A stretch of 64,000 nt of DNA, taken from positions 16,407 through 80,406 of the forward strand of contig NZ_JAJOIL010000031.1 of the NCBI RefSeq assembly GCF_021209385.1, in the 5' to 3' direction. Both the position numbers and the translations under genes were made by a program. Each line of letters opens with the position of its first letter. Position 1 is the stretch's first letter. Below the pieces are notes generated by a model, which was not told the DNA's origin, made no database searches, and saw nothing but the letters and a program-made list of their open reading frames with translations. Positions 42,083 through 50,162 of this stretch are shown one piece after another. This DNA comes from Seleniivibrio sp. GTDB lineage: Bacteria; Chrysiogenota; Deferribacteres; Deferribacterales; Geovibrionaceae.

Positions 42083-43384
42083 ATGGGACTTAAAGAAGTA
42101 CTCAAACAGAAAATCGATGCTCATCGCCCCAGAACAACCAAACTCCTTAAAGAGTTCGGCAATGTTAAGCTTGGCGAATACACAATCGAACAGTGTATAG
42201 GCGGCGGCAGAGGTATTAAATCTCTCGTGACAGATATCTCCTACCTTGATCCGATGGAAGGCATACGTTTCAGAGGTCTTACCATCCCTGAAGTTATGGA
42301 AAAACTCCCCAAACCCGACGGCAAAGACTATCCTTATGTTGAAGGTTTCTGGTATTTCCTTCTTACAGGCGATGTCCCCACAAAAGCACAGGCAGAGGAA
42401 GTTGTTGAAGACTTCAAAGCCCGCGCACAGGTTCCCCAGTACGTTTTCGACATCCTCAGAGCTATGCCCAGAGACGAACACCCTATGGTAATGTTCTCTG
42501 CTGCAATCCTTGTTATGCAGCGTGAATCCAAATTCGCAAAATTCTATAACTCAGGCTTCAATAAAATGACAGCATGGGAACCCATGTATGAAGATTCAAC
42601 TGACCTTCTGGCAAAACTGCCGGAAATAGCTGCATATATCTACAGAATGAAATACAAAGGCGACACTCCTATCGCTTCTGACAAATCTCTCGACTTCGGC
42701 GGCAACTTTGCTCATATGATGGGCATCAAACCTCCTTATGACGATGTTGCAAGAATGTATTTCATCCTTCACTCCGACCACGAATCAGGCAACGTTTCCG
42801 CACACACAACTCACCTTGTTGCGTCTGCGCTTTCCGATGCTTATTATTCACTGTCTGCCGGTATCAACGGTCTTGCAGGTCCTCTTCACGGTCTTGCTAA
42901 CCAGGAAGTTCTCGGCTGGATTCAGGATGTTTATCAGAAACTCGGCGGAAAAGTTCCCACTAAGGAAGACCTTGTTAAATTCCTTTGGGATACTCTGAAA
43001 AGCGGTGCGGTTATCCCCGGATACGGACACGCAGTTCTCAGAAAAACCGACCCCAGATACACTTCTCAGCGTGAATACTGCCAGAAATATCTGCCCGAAG
43101 ACGAACTGTTCAAAGTTGTTTCAATGATCTATGAAGTTGCCCCCGGCATCCTTCAGGAGCATGGAAAAGCTAAAAACCCCTGGCCCAACGTGGATGCACA
43201 ATCCGGCGTTATCCAGTGGTACTACGGACTTACTGAATACGACTTCTACACTGTTCTTTTCGGTGTCGGTCGTGCGCTTGGTGTTCTTGCGAACATCACT
43301 TGGGACAGAGCTCTCGGTTACGCTATCGAGCGTCCCAAATCAGTTACAACACAAATGCTTGAAGACGTTGCAGGCATTAAATAA
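42083..43384 (+). CDS. Citrate synthase, eukaryotic (mitochondrial-like) type
   Basis: Condenses acetyl-CoA and oxaloacetate to citrate. The 433-residue protein carries the mitochondrial-type core rather than the E. coli GltA type: SDHESGNVSAHTTHLVASALSD (~226-247), GLAGPLHGLANQEVLGW (~263-279, catalytic His) and GAVIPGYGHAVLRKTDPRY (~311-329, second catalytic His). The N-terminal GGGRGIKSLVTDISYLDPMEGIRFRGLTIPE is also of that type. GGAGG lies eight bases before the ATG. It is a single-gene unit with its own promoter and terminator. Similar enzymes are known in Geobacter-like bacteria. Confidence 0.95.
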   Translation: MGLKEVLKQKIDAHRPRTTKLLKEFGNVKLGEYTIEQCIGGGRGIKSLVTDISYLDPMEGIRFRGLTIPEVMEKLPKPDGKDYPYVEGFWYFLLTGDVPTKAQAEEVVEDFKARAQVPQYVFDILRAMPRDEHPMVMFSAAILVMQRESKFAKFYNSGFNKMTAWEPMYEDSTDLLAKLPEIAAYIYRMKYKGDTPIASDKSLDFGGNFAHMMGIKPPYDDVARMYFILHSDHESGNVSAHTTHLVASALSDAYYSLSAGINGLAGPLHGLANQEVLGWIQDVYQKLGGKVPTKEDLVKFLWDTLKSGAVIPGYGHAVLRKTDPRYTSQREYCQKYLPEDELFKVVSMIYEVAPGILQEHGKAKNPWPNVDAQSGVIQWYYGLTEYDFYTVLFGVGRALGVLANITWDRALGYAIERPKSVTTQMLEDVAGIK

Positions 43385-43410
43385 GCCTCAGTTTAAAGCA
43401 GTACATATTA

Positions 43411-43444
43411 AAAAAGGCGAACCGTTTGGTTCGCCTTTTTTTCG
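43411..43444. terminator. Bidirectional terminator between citrate synthase and mobB
   Basis: AAAAAAGGCGAACC-GTTT-GGTTCGCCTTTTTTT, a perfect stem with A and T runs on both sides. Confidence 0.93.
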
Positions 43445-43457
43445 TAAAAAAACTTTT

Positions 43458-43955
43458 TTAAAGAATGTTCTTAATGATGAAATCCGCTATTTCCTGCGGA
43501 TCGTTAAGATTTAAGAGAACTCTGCCCTGAACCTGCGGATTGTCAGGCATATCGGTTGCGACGGCTATAAGATTTTCGTCTTCCGCACATTGAAGCTTTG
43601 TGGAATATCCGCTTCTGAAAACCTCAATCTTTTTTTGAAGTTCTTTTTTGAATCCTTCTGCTATAATAATGTCTGTGTAATCGGGCAGCATAGCCGTGAG
43701 TTCTTCGATGGATTTTTCTTTTTCAACATCGCAGATCATGGCATATTTGTCTTTGTTCGATATTAAGATAGCTCTGGCTCCGGCTTTTTTGTGCCGCCAT
43801 GTGTCCTTGCCCTCTTTGTCCATCTGGAAATCATGGGCGTCGTGTTTAACGGTGGACACGTTGTAACCTCTGGCTGTGAGCAGCGGTATAACTTTCTCTA
43901 TAAGAGTTGTTTTTCCGCAACCCGATGTCCCCACAAAAGATACTAAGGGTTTCAA
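43458..43955 (-). CDS. mobB: Molybdopterin-guanine dinucleotide biosynthesis protein MobB
   Basis: GTP-binding accessory factor of molybdenum-cofactor guanylylation. The 165 residues start with the P-loop FVGTSGCGKTTLIEKVIPLL and continue with VSTVKHDAHDFQMDKEGKDTWRHKKAGA and IIIAEGFKKELQKKIEVFR, all typical of MobB. The start is TTG 43955, because GGAGGT lies six bases upstream; longer upstream reads have no ribosome site. It is divergent from mobA, 71 bp apart, and both would serve the molybdoenzyme at 21833-24151. Confidence 0.92.
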   Translation of the reverse strand: MKPLVSFVGTSGCGKTTLIEKVIPLLTARGYNVSTVKHDAHDFQMDKEGKDTWRHKKAGARAILISNKDKYAMICDVEKEKSIEELTAMLPDYTDIIIAEGFKKELQKKIEVFRSGYSTKLQCAEDENLIAVATDMPDNPQVQGRVLLNLNDPQEIADFIIKNIL

Positions 43956-44026
43956 AATATACCTCCGTGTGTGTATAGTACTGAATGTAGGATGAAAAAT
44001 GATAAAATGCAAGAAAGGTTGTGCAA

Positions 44027-44614
44027 ATGATTAGAAACACTGCAATTATGGCTGGAGGGCAGAGCCGCAGATTCAATGCCGACAAAACGCTGGAGGAAGT
44101 TTTTGGAAAGAAACTGATAGAGCATACAGTAGACGCTATTTCAGGCTGGGCTGATAAAATTGTGGTTGTTGCGAAAGACTGCAGAAAGTACGCGTTTCTG
44201 GAAATCCCCTGTACTTCCGATATCTATGACCAGCAATGCCCAATGGTGGGCATACTGACCGCACTGAAACACTACAATACGCATGTTTTTGTTGTTGCGG
44301 CGGACACTCCGCTGGTGAACAGCGAACACGCTGAAAAGCTTATGATTGCTTGTCAGGGGCATGACGCCTCTGTACCTGTTATCGAAGGAAAGATGCACCC
44401 GCTTTATTCGGTTTACGCACCGAGCCTGATACCCATACTTGAGAAACAGATAGCTGATGAGAACTACCGCCTGACCAAGGCATTTGACCTGTCAGATGTG
44501 GTATATCTGACCGAAAATGAGATATTAGCCTCGGAAAACGAGAAAAAATCGTTTATAAATATAAATACAAAAGACGATCTTGAGGCGGCTCTTGATTTTA
44601 TGCAAGGAGAGTAA
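44027..44614 (+). CDS. mobA: Molybdenum cofactor guanylyltransferase MobA
   Basis: Transfers GMP from GTP to Mo-molybdopterin, making the MGD cofactor used by DMSO-reductase-family enzymes. The 195 residues begin with the nucleotide-binding motif IMAGGQSRRFNADKTL, followed by DIYDQQCPMVGILTAL and VFVVAADTPLVN, matching MobA. The usual R-M-G of the G-loop reads R-F-N, a small departure. ATG 44027 is taken over GTG 44021 for its spacing to AAAGG. The DHH phosphoesterase follows 2 bp later. Confidence 0.9.
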   Translation: MIRNTAIMAGGQSRRFNADKTLEEVFGKKLIEHTVDAISGWADKIVVVAKDCRKYAFLEIPCTSDIYDQQCPMVGILTALKHYNTHVFVVAADTPLVNSEHAEKLMIACQGHDASVPVIEGKMHPLYSVYAPSLIPILEKQIADENYRLTKAFDLSDVVYLTENEILASENEKKSFININTKDDLEAALDFMQGE

Positions 44615-44616
44615 CG

Positions 44617-45546
44617 ATGGCAGAGAAAAAATTCAGACTTGTGACAAGAAGCGATTTTGACGGGCTTGTTTGCGCCGTACTTCTTAAAGACATGGATATT
44701 ATTGACGACATTAAATTTGTCCACCCCAAGGATATGCAGGACGGGCTGATTGAGATAACTGAAAACGATATCACCACAAACCTGCCTTATGTCAACGGAG
44801 TCCATCTTGCGTTTGACCACCACCTGAGCGAAACCATCCGTGTGGGCAAAAAAGATAACCATATAATAGAACCGGAAGGTCCCTCCGCTGCCCGCGTTGT
44901 TTATAACTATTACGGCGGAAAGGCGAAATTTCAGAATATCGGCGATGATATAATGGAAGCGGTGGACAGAGGCGATTCCGCAAATTTTACCCTTGATCAG
45001 GTGCTTAACCCCAAAGGTTGGGATCTGATGAATTTCCTTATGGATGCCAGAACAGGGCTGGGCAGGTTCCGTGATTTCCGTATTTCAAACTATCAGCTTA
45101 TGATGAAGCTGATAGATCTCTGCAAAGATCATTCCATTGACGACATAATGCAGGATGAGGACGTTCGGGAGCGTGCGGAACTTTATGCCGAACAGCAGGA
45201 GCTTTTCAAAGATCAGGTTAAAAGATGCGCAAAGGTTTACGATAACCTTGTTGTGCTTGACCTTCGCGATGAAGAGACCATATACGCAGGAAACCGCTTT
45301 ATGATATATGCGCTGTTCCCTGAACAGAACATTTCCATACATGTTATGTGGGGACTGAAAAAACAGAATACGGTTTTTGCCACAGGCAAATCAATCTTTA
45401 ATAAAACATCTAAAACGAATATAGGCGAACTGATGCTCCAATATGGCGGCGGCGGTCATATGAACGCCGGAACATGTCAGGTTGCAAACGAAGACGCTGA
45501 ACAAAAACTCGCTGAAATTGTCAAAAAAATAAACGCCGACGGCTGA
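44617..45546 (+). CDS. DHH/DHHA1-family phosphoesterase
   Basis: 309-residue metal-dependent phosphoesterase of the DHH superfamily. It shows the DHH domain motifs TRSDFDGLVCAVLL (~10-23) and LAFDHHLSET (~64-73), a linker, and a C-terminal DHHA1 motif YGGGGHMNAGTCQV (~285-298). Relatives include oligoribonuclease NrnA, cyclic-dinucleotide phosphodiesterases and exopolyphosphatase-like proteins; the substrate cannot be read off. It is probably cotranscribed with mobA, without evident functional link, and ends before a hairpin terminator. Confidence 0.88.
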   Translation: MAEKKFRLVTRSDFDGLVCAVLLKDMDIIDDIKFVHPKDMQDGLIEITENDITTNLPYVNGVHLAFDHHLSETIRVGKKDNHIIEPEGPSAARVVYNYYGGKAKFQNIGDDIMEAVDRGDSANFTLDQVLNPKGWDLMNFLMDARTGLGRFRDFRISNYQLMMKLIDLCKDHSIDDIMQDEDVRERAELYAEQQELFKDQVKRCAKVYDNLVVLDLRDEETIYAGNRFMIYALFPEQNISIHVMWGLKKQNTVFATGKSIFNKTSKTNIGELMLQYGGGGHMNAGTCQVANEDAEQKLAEIVKKINADG

Positions 45547-45560
45547 TATTTATGATAAAA

Positions 45561-45594
45561 TTGCCGCCGTCAGCTCTGGCGGCGGTTCTGTTTT
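45561..45594 (+). terminator. Terminator after the DHH phosphoesterase
   Basis: GCCGCC-GTCAGCTCT-GGCGGC stem followed by a GTT CTG TTTT tail; the T tract is interrupted. Confidence 0.65.
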
Positions 45595-45646
45595 AATGAA
45601 CCTCCGTTAACTTATGTAAAAAGGTTGCATTTGTCTTCTTTTTGTA

Positions 45647-45676
45647 TTGACAAATCCGTTAGCAAGCGAACATATT
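45647..45676 (+). promoter_or_regulatory. Sigma70-type promoter of the hemolysin III gene
   Basis: TTGACA (45647-45652), 18-base spacer and a weak CATATT (45671-45676), about 40 bp upstream of the ATG. Confidence 0.5.
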
Positions 45677-45718
45677 AATAAGAAGAATAGAGAAGATTGA
45701 TTCTCAATATCGGGGGTT

Positions 45719-46375
45719 ATGATGACTGTTAAGGATCCTGTAAGCGGCATATCACATCTTGTCGGGGCGCTTTTATCAATCGCCGCACTGACTGTGCTGG
45801 TCGTTCTTTCTGCTTATTATGCAACTGCATGGCACGTTGTGTCATTTTCTATATACGGTGCCAGCATGACTTTGCTTTATCTGGCAAGCGCCGCATACCA
45901 TATTTTTAGCCTTGGCGAAAAAGGAACCAGAAGGCTCAAAAAAGTTGACCACGTTATGATTTTCATGATGATAGCGGGAACCTATACGCCTTTCTGTCTG
46001 ATACCTTTGCGCGGCGGCTGGGGATGGAGCATCTTCGGCGTTGTCTGGGGCATCGCTGTTCTGGGCATCTTCTTTAAGCTGTTCTTTATCCACGCACCAA
46101 GAGTGATATCCACTGTGATATACATTATCATGGGGTGGATCAGCGTTGTCGCGATATATCCCATTGTTAAGAACATACCCACAGGAGGAGTGATCTGGCT
46201 TGTTGCAGGCGGGCTTTGCTATACCATCGGTGCGGTTGTATACGCCACGAAGAAACCTAACATCTCAAAACACGTCGGTTTCCACGAGATATGGCACTTC
46301 TTTGTTCTGGGCGGCAGTTTCTGCCACTTCATGACAATGATACTGTATGTGCTTTGGATAAATCCCGTTAAATAA
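45719..46375 (+). CDS. Hemolysin III / PAQR-family membrane protein
   Basis: Seven-helix membrane protein of 218 residues. PAQR/hemolysin III marks are VSGISHLVGALLS (~8-20), ASAAYHIFSLGEKGTRRLKKVDHVMIFMMIAGTYTPF (~57-93, with the metal-linked His and Asp-His pair) and the C-terminal HVGFHEIWHFFVLGGSFCHFM (His cluster). In the family a zinc site is formed by these histidines. The haemolysin name is historical; the cellular role is undefined. GGGGG precedes the ATG. Confidence 0.92.
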   Translation: MMTVKDPVSGISHLVGALLSIAALTVLVVLSAYYATAWHVVSFSIYGASMTLLYLASAAYHIFSLGEKGTRRLKKVDHVMIFMMIAGTYTPFCLIPLRGGWGWSIFGVVWGIAVLGIFFKLFFIHAPRVISTVIYIIMGWISVVAIYPIVKNIPTGGVIWLVAGGLCYTIGAVVYATKKPNISKHVGFHEIWHFFVLGGSFCHFMTMILYVLWINPVK

Positions 46376-46390
46376 GGTTATGTTCTCAGT

Positions 46391-46432
46391 AAAAAATAAA
46401 GGCGGAAACCCTTTGGGGCTCCGCCTTTTTTG
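46391..46432. terminator. Bidirectional terminator between hemolysin III and glyA
   Basis: AAAGGCGGA...TCCGCCTTTTTT stem with A and T runs on both sides. Confidence 0.9.
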
Positions 46433-46454
46433 ATGTCAGGATTGTTGTTCGGTA

Positions 46455-47699
46455 TCAGTATTTGAGACCGGGAGGGGGGAACTTTCTGCAAAGTTCTTTA
46501 ACCTCTTTGGCTATCTCTTCAAGAAGAGTTTCATTTTCAAAGTTTGCAACAACTTTGTTCATCCACTCAGCTGTTTTTTTAACTTCAGCTTCGCCGAAAC
46601 CTCTGGATGTGAGAGCGGCAAGACCGAGTCTGATGCCTGACGGATCGAAAGGTTTGCGTGTGTCGTAGGGAACAGCGTTGTAGTTAAGAACGATACCGGC
46701 TTTATCAAGGGCTTTTGCGGCCTGTTTGCCTGTGATGTTCTTGTTTGTAAGGTCAATGAGCAGAAGGTGGTTGTCTGTTCCGCCTGTAACGAGGTTGAAA
46801 CCGTAGCCCTGAAGAGCCGCAGCCATTGTTTTCGCGTTTTTGCAGATGTTGGCTGCGTATGTTTTGAATTCGGGAAGCATAGCTTCTTTAAGGGCAACCG
46901 CGATACCTGCTGTTGTGTGGTTGTGGGGTCCGCCCTGAATCCCGGGGAATACGGCTTTGTCTATTGCCGCCGCGTGCTTCTCTTTGCAAAGGAGCATACC
47001 GCCTCTGGGTCCTCTGAGTGTTTTGTGGGTTGTTGTGCTGACAACGTCTGCATAGGGAACGGGGCTGGGGTGTGCGCCGCCTGCAACGAGACCTGCAAAG
47101 TGAGCCATGTCAACAAAGAGGATTGCGCCGACTTCGTCAGCTATCTCTCTGAATTTTGCAAAGTCTATCTGGCGGGGATATGCGGAGTGACCTGCGATTA
47201 TCATTTTAGGCTGGCTTTCGACAGCAAGTTTTCTGATTGTGTCATAGTTCAGAAGACCTGTTTCTCTGTCCAGTTCGTAGGAAACTATGTTGAAGAATTT
47301 ACCGGAGATGCTCACTGGTGAGCCGTGGGTAAGGTGTCCGCCGTGGGGCAGAGCCATACCCATAACAGTTTCGCCGGGTTTAACGAATGCAAGGTAAACC
47401 GCAAGGTTAGCGGGCGAACCGGAATAGGGCTGAACGTTTGCATGTTCTGCGCCGAAAAGTTCTTTCGCGCGTTCGATAGCCATCACTTCGATGGGGTCGA
47501 TGAACTGCTGACCTTCATAGTATCTTTTACCGGGGTAGCCTTCGGAATATTTGTTTGTCAGAACTGTGCCTGTGGCGTCCAGAACTGCCTGAGAGACGTA
47601 GTTTTCTGATGCGATCATACGTATTTTGTCGATCTGTCTCTCTTCTTCATGTTTGATCAGGTCGTAAAGTTCGGGGTCAAATTTTTTGAGATCTTCCAT
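46455..47699 (-). CDS. glyA: Serine hydroxymethyltransferase GlyA
   Basis: PLP enzyme that interconverts serine and glycine with tetrahydrofolate and supplies one-carbon units. The 414 residues carry ASENYVSQAVLDATG, NKYSEGYPGKRYYEG, QPYSGSPANLAVY and the PLP lysine in VVSTTTHKTLRGPRGG (~218-233). The frame is open to 47798, but that stretch belongs to the riboswitch leader. ATG 47699 (MEDLKKFD) matches the family start and has AGGAGG nine bases upstream. A ZTP riboswitch and terminator precede it, tying glyA to purine/folate status. Confidence 0.97.
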   Translation of the reverse strand: MEDLKKFDPELYDLIKHEEERQIDKIRMIASENYVSQAVLDATGTVLTNKYSEGYPGKRYYEGQQFIDPIEVMAIERAKELFGAEHANVQPYSGSPANLAVYLAFVKPGETVMGMALPHGGHLTHGSPVSISGKFFNIVSYELDRETGLLNYDTIRKLAVESQPKMIIAGHSAYPRQIDFAKFREIADEVGAILFVDMAHFAGLVAGGAHPSPVPYADVVSTTTHKTLRGPRGGMLLCKEKHAAAIDKAVFPGIQGGPHNHTTAGIAVALKEAMLPEFKTYAANICKNAKTMAAALQGYGFNLVTGGTDNHLLLIDLTNKNITGKQAAKALDKAGIVLNYNAVPYDTRKPFDPSGIRLGLAALTSRGFGEAEVKKTAEWMNKVVANFENETLLEEIAKEVKELCRKFPPPGLKY

Positions 47700-47730
47700 T
47701 TGAAAAAGCCTCCTAAAGTGTCCGGAAACG

Positions 47731-47774
47731 AAAAAAGCGTCCGAACGGTTCATCATTGTGAACAGCCCAGACGC
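47731..47774 (-). terminator. Riboswitch-controlled terminator of glyA
   Basis: On the minus strand GCGTC(T)G...TGTTCA and TGAAC...CGGACGC form a stem followed by six Ts. Its 5' arm overlaps the last conserved part of the ZTP aptamer (GCGTCTGGGC), so the two folds are mutually exclusive. Ligand binding would favour read-through. Confidence 0.85.
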
Positions 47775-47841
47775 ACGGCTTTTAGATATATTCCCCACTC
47801 CCCGAAGGTAACCCTTCTTAATCTGCGTCAGTCATGGGGTT
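47765..47841 (-). promoter_or_regulatory. ZTP (pfl) riboswitch aptamer upstream of glyA
   Basis: Read on the minus strand, the leader shows the conserved blocks of the pfl/ZTP class in order: CCCCATGACTGACGC, then a small hairpin GAAGGGTTACCTTC, then GGGGAGTGGGG pairing back to CCCC, a linker, and GCCGTGCGTCTGGGC. ZTP riboswitches sense the purine intermediate ZTP/ZMP, which builds up when 10-formyl-THF runs low, and commonly control glyA. The aptamer ends where the terminator begins. Confidence 0.9.
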
Positions 47842-47848
47842 CTGGTCT

Positions 47849-47877
47849 CTTTTAAATAATTACGGCGCGCTTGTCAA
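47849..47877 (-). promoter_or_regulatory. Sigma70-type promoter of the glyA riboswitch leader
   Basis: Minus-strand TTGACA (47872-47877), 17-base spacer and TAAAAG (47849-47854). The expected start of transcription falls at the first base of the aptamer, which supports both calls. Confidence 0.75.
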
Positions 47878-47882
47878 ATGAT

Positions 47883-48308
47883 TTATTTGTAAGGGACAAG
47901 TGCAACGCCCGCCTGTTTTGCGGTTTTTACACCGCCAAGGATATCGAACGCATTGACATAACCGTTGCCGTGCAGAACAGGCAGCAGTTTCGATGTTCTG
48001 TTGCCGGAGCGGCAGACTATGCCGAATTTTTCCGATTTGTTCGGAACTATTTTTTCCAGCTCCGAAAGGAACGCCTGATTGTTATAGTTTCCTTTTTCGT
48101 CAAAATAAGTAAGCGTATACGCTCCCTGAATTACCCCTGTCTGCATCCACTCACCCTTTGTACGAATGTCGATGATCTTAACCCCTGAATCAACAAGGTT
48201 TTGGCTTAATGGCTGGTCGCCCGCCGAACCTGTGGGGTTTTGCATTGCAAAATAGAACACCCCCAGCATAAACACCACCGCGGCTATAATAAGTGCAGTC
48301 TTTTTCAT
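47883..48308 (-). CDS. Single-domain rhodanese with membrane anchor
   Basis: 141-residue protein. An N-terminal hydrophobic segment (~5-22) is a signal anchor or uncleaved signal. One rhodanese domain follows, with IIDIRTKGEWMQTGVIQGAYTL (~45-66) and the active-site loop VCRSGNRTSKL (Cys ~98). The loop CRSGNRT is typical of periplasmic sulfurtransferases in the PspE style. It is separate from the triple-rhodanese lipoprotein in sequence and location. Its 3' end abuts the glyA promoter. Confidence 0.9.
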   Translation of the reverse strand: MKKTALIIAAVVFMLGVFYFAMQNPTGSAGDQPLSQNLVDSGVKIIDIRTKGEWMQTGVIQGAYTLTYFDEKGNYNNQAFLSELEKIVPNKSEKFGIVCRSGNRTSKLLPVLHGNGYVNAFDILGGVKTAKQAGVALVPYK

Positions 48309-48469
48309 AGCTCCCTCATTTAATAAATTTATCTATAGTACCCGAAAATTGAATAAAATTCATCTTTTTTGCGCACAGGCGTTTTTTTTAGTTCAGTTTT
48401 TTGTAAAAATAATATTTAATACGGCGAAACATTATTCGGATGTTCCAATTATTAATTAAGGAGTTGATC

Positions 48470-49915
48470 GTGAAGACAGCTATTGATGCCTACATGAAAG
48501 ACTGGACAGAACGCGAAGAGATTGCAACCGAAATGGTTCCGGTTATAACAAAGCTTTATAAACAAAGAGGCGTTGTTATCAGACTCTTCGGTCAGTCTCT
48601 GGTCAGAAAAAATCCCATACAGGTTATGAAAGGACACAGATTCGCAAGGCTTATCCTTGACAAAGAGCTTTCCGTAAGGGATACAGAACCCTTCCTCGGT
48701 GCTGTTGCGTCTCTGGAAACCAGCCCCGCGACAATAGACATAGGCAAACTCTACGCCAAATATGAAAAGACCGACAAGAAACTCTCCGTTGCGGATTTCG
48801 TTAAAGCGGAACTGGCGGAGATAACCACTGGCAGCTTTGAAGAACCAGAGGCTAAAGACGTTGTGCTTTACGGTTTCGGACGTATCGGACGTCTTCTGGC
48901 GCGTATCATGATAGGACGCTCAAGGGTCGGTACTGGTCTGCGCCTGCGCGCGGTTGTTATCCGCAAAGGCGAAAAGATGGACATCGCAAAACGTGCGAGC
49001 CTTCTTCGCCGCGACTCTGTTCATGGTGCTTTTGAAGGTACAATCATCGTTGTTGAGGAAGAGGACGCTATCATAGTTAACGGTAACTACGTTAAGTTCA
49101 TCGCCTCCGACGGTCCCGACAAGGTCGACTATACCCAATATGGCATAGACAACGCTCTTGTTATCGACAACACAGGCAAATGGGCAACGGAAGAGGGGCT
49201 TGCTCTGCACCTCCAGTCTAAGGGTGTTGATAAGGTAATTCTTACAGCTCCCGGCAAAGGCACTCTGCCCAATATCGTTTACGGTATCAACCATAAGGAT
49301 ATCAAACCCGAAGACAGAATAATAACAGCGGCAAGCTGCACCACAAACGCCATCGTTCCCGTGCTGAAAATCGTTCAGGATAAATTCGGTATCGTTAACG
49401 GTCACGTTGAAACTTGCCACTCATATACAAACGACCAGAACCTGATAGACAACTATCACAAGAAATCCAGAAGGGGCAGAGGAGCTCCTCTTAACATGGT
49501 TATCACGGAGACAGGAGCGGCAAAGGCTGTTGCGAAGGCACTGCCGGAACTTAAGGGTAAGCTGACAGGAAACGCCATCCGTGTCCCCACACCCAACGTT
49601 TCTCTGGCGATACTCAACCTTACGCTGACAAAAGAGGTCACTCTTGACGAAGTGAATGACTATATACGCGATATGTCGCTTACATCAAGCCTTACAGATC
49701 AGATTCAGTTTGTTAACAGCGCAGAGGTTGTTTCATCCGACTTTGTGGGCAACAAGTCCACAGGTATTGTCGATGGTCTTGCCACCATCGCCGACGGGAA
49801 CCGCGTTGTTCTCTATGTATGGTACGATAACGAATACGGATACAGCCGTCAGGTTAACCGTATAGCTGAATATATATGCGGACTGAGGCTTAAGACCTAT
49901 CCCCAGACATATTAA
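48470..49915 (+). CDS. gap: Glyceraldehyde-3-phosphate dehydrogenase, long form with N-terminal extension
   Basis: NAD(P)-dependent glycolytic/gluconeogenic dehydrogenase of 481 residues. The catalytic domain begins only at ~residue 132 (VVLYGFGRIGRLLARIM) and holds the nucleophile in AASCTTNAIVPVL (Cys ~292), the CHSYTNDQN stretch and a C-terminal WYDNEYGYSRQV. The first ~130 residues form an extra helical domain, as in the long GAPDH of Vibrio and relatives, whose task is not settled. The start is GTG 48470 behind GGAG; a longer read to 48440 lacks a ribosome site. It is a single-gene unit with a strong terminator. Confidence 0.93.
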   Translation: MKTAIDAYMKDWTEREEIATEMVPVITKLYKQRGVVIRLFGQSLVRKNPIQVMKGHRFARLILDKELSVRDTEPFLGAVASLETSPATIDIGKLYAKYEKTDKKLSVADFVKAELAEITTGSFEEPEAKDVVLYGFGRIGRLLARIMIGRSRVGTGLRLRAVVIRKGEKMDIAKRASLLRRDSVHGAFEGTIIVVEEEDAIIVNGNYVKFIASDGPDKVDYTQYGIDNALVIDNTGKWATEEGLALHLQSKGVDKVILTAPGKGTLPNIVYGINHKDIKPEDRIITAASCTTNAIVPVLKIVQDKFGIVNGHVETCHSYTNDQNLIDNYHKKSRRGRGAPLNMVITETGAAKAVAKALPELKGKLTGNAIRVPTPNVSLAILNLTLTKEVTLDEVNDYIRDMSLTSSLTDQIQFVNSAEVVSSDFVGNKSTGIVDGLATIADGNRVVLYVWYDNEYGYSRQVNRIAEYICGLRLKTYPQTY

Positions 49916-49920
49916 TTATA

Positions 49921-49951
49921 TAAAACCGGAAGTTTTGCTTCCGGTTTTTTT
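49921..49951 (+). terminator. Intrinsic terminator after the GAPDH gene
   Basis: AAAACCGGAAG-TTTTG-CTTCCGGTTTTTTT stem and T run. Confidence 0.93.
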
Positions 49952-49986
49952 CTGTCCTCTGTGTAACTCCCTCCTTTAGCAAAGGA

Positions 49987-50052
49987 GGGTTGGGGTGGAT
50001 TTGATTAATATTTAATTTAAATCCCCCTTAGTCCCCCTTTTGTAAAGGGGGA
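49987..50052. repeat. Dispersed intergenic repeat, copy B
   Basis: Pairs with copy A at 17413-17478 (56 of 66 bases identical by hand). It is preceded directly by a perfect hairpin CCCTCCTTT-AGC-AAAGGAGGG (49970-49989) and ends in CCCCCTTT...AAAGGGGG. The unit is therefore two hairpins joined by an AT-rich spacer, which looks like a small REP- or MITE-type element. Confidence 0.8.
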
Positions 50053-50102
50053 GACAGGACAAAAGGAACAGAAAGTTTTGTAACAAATGGCTTGAAATAC
50101 GC

Positions 50103-50130
50103 TTGCACTTTTAGAAAAAAAACATAGAAT
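50103..50130 (+). promoter_or_regulatory. Sigma70-type promoter of carA
   Basis: TTGCAC (50103-50108), 16-base spacer, TAGAAT (50125-50130), 32 bp upstream of the ATG. Confidence 0.6.
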
Positions 50131-50162
50131 CCTAATCAGTAAATAACGAGGTATAGATCTAA

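Noticed and set aside
47700..47798. N-terminal extension of GlyA to 47798
   Set aside because: This stretch is the riboswitch terminator and leader. The family start and the AGGAGG site support 47699.
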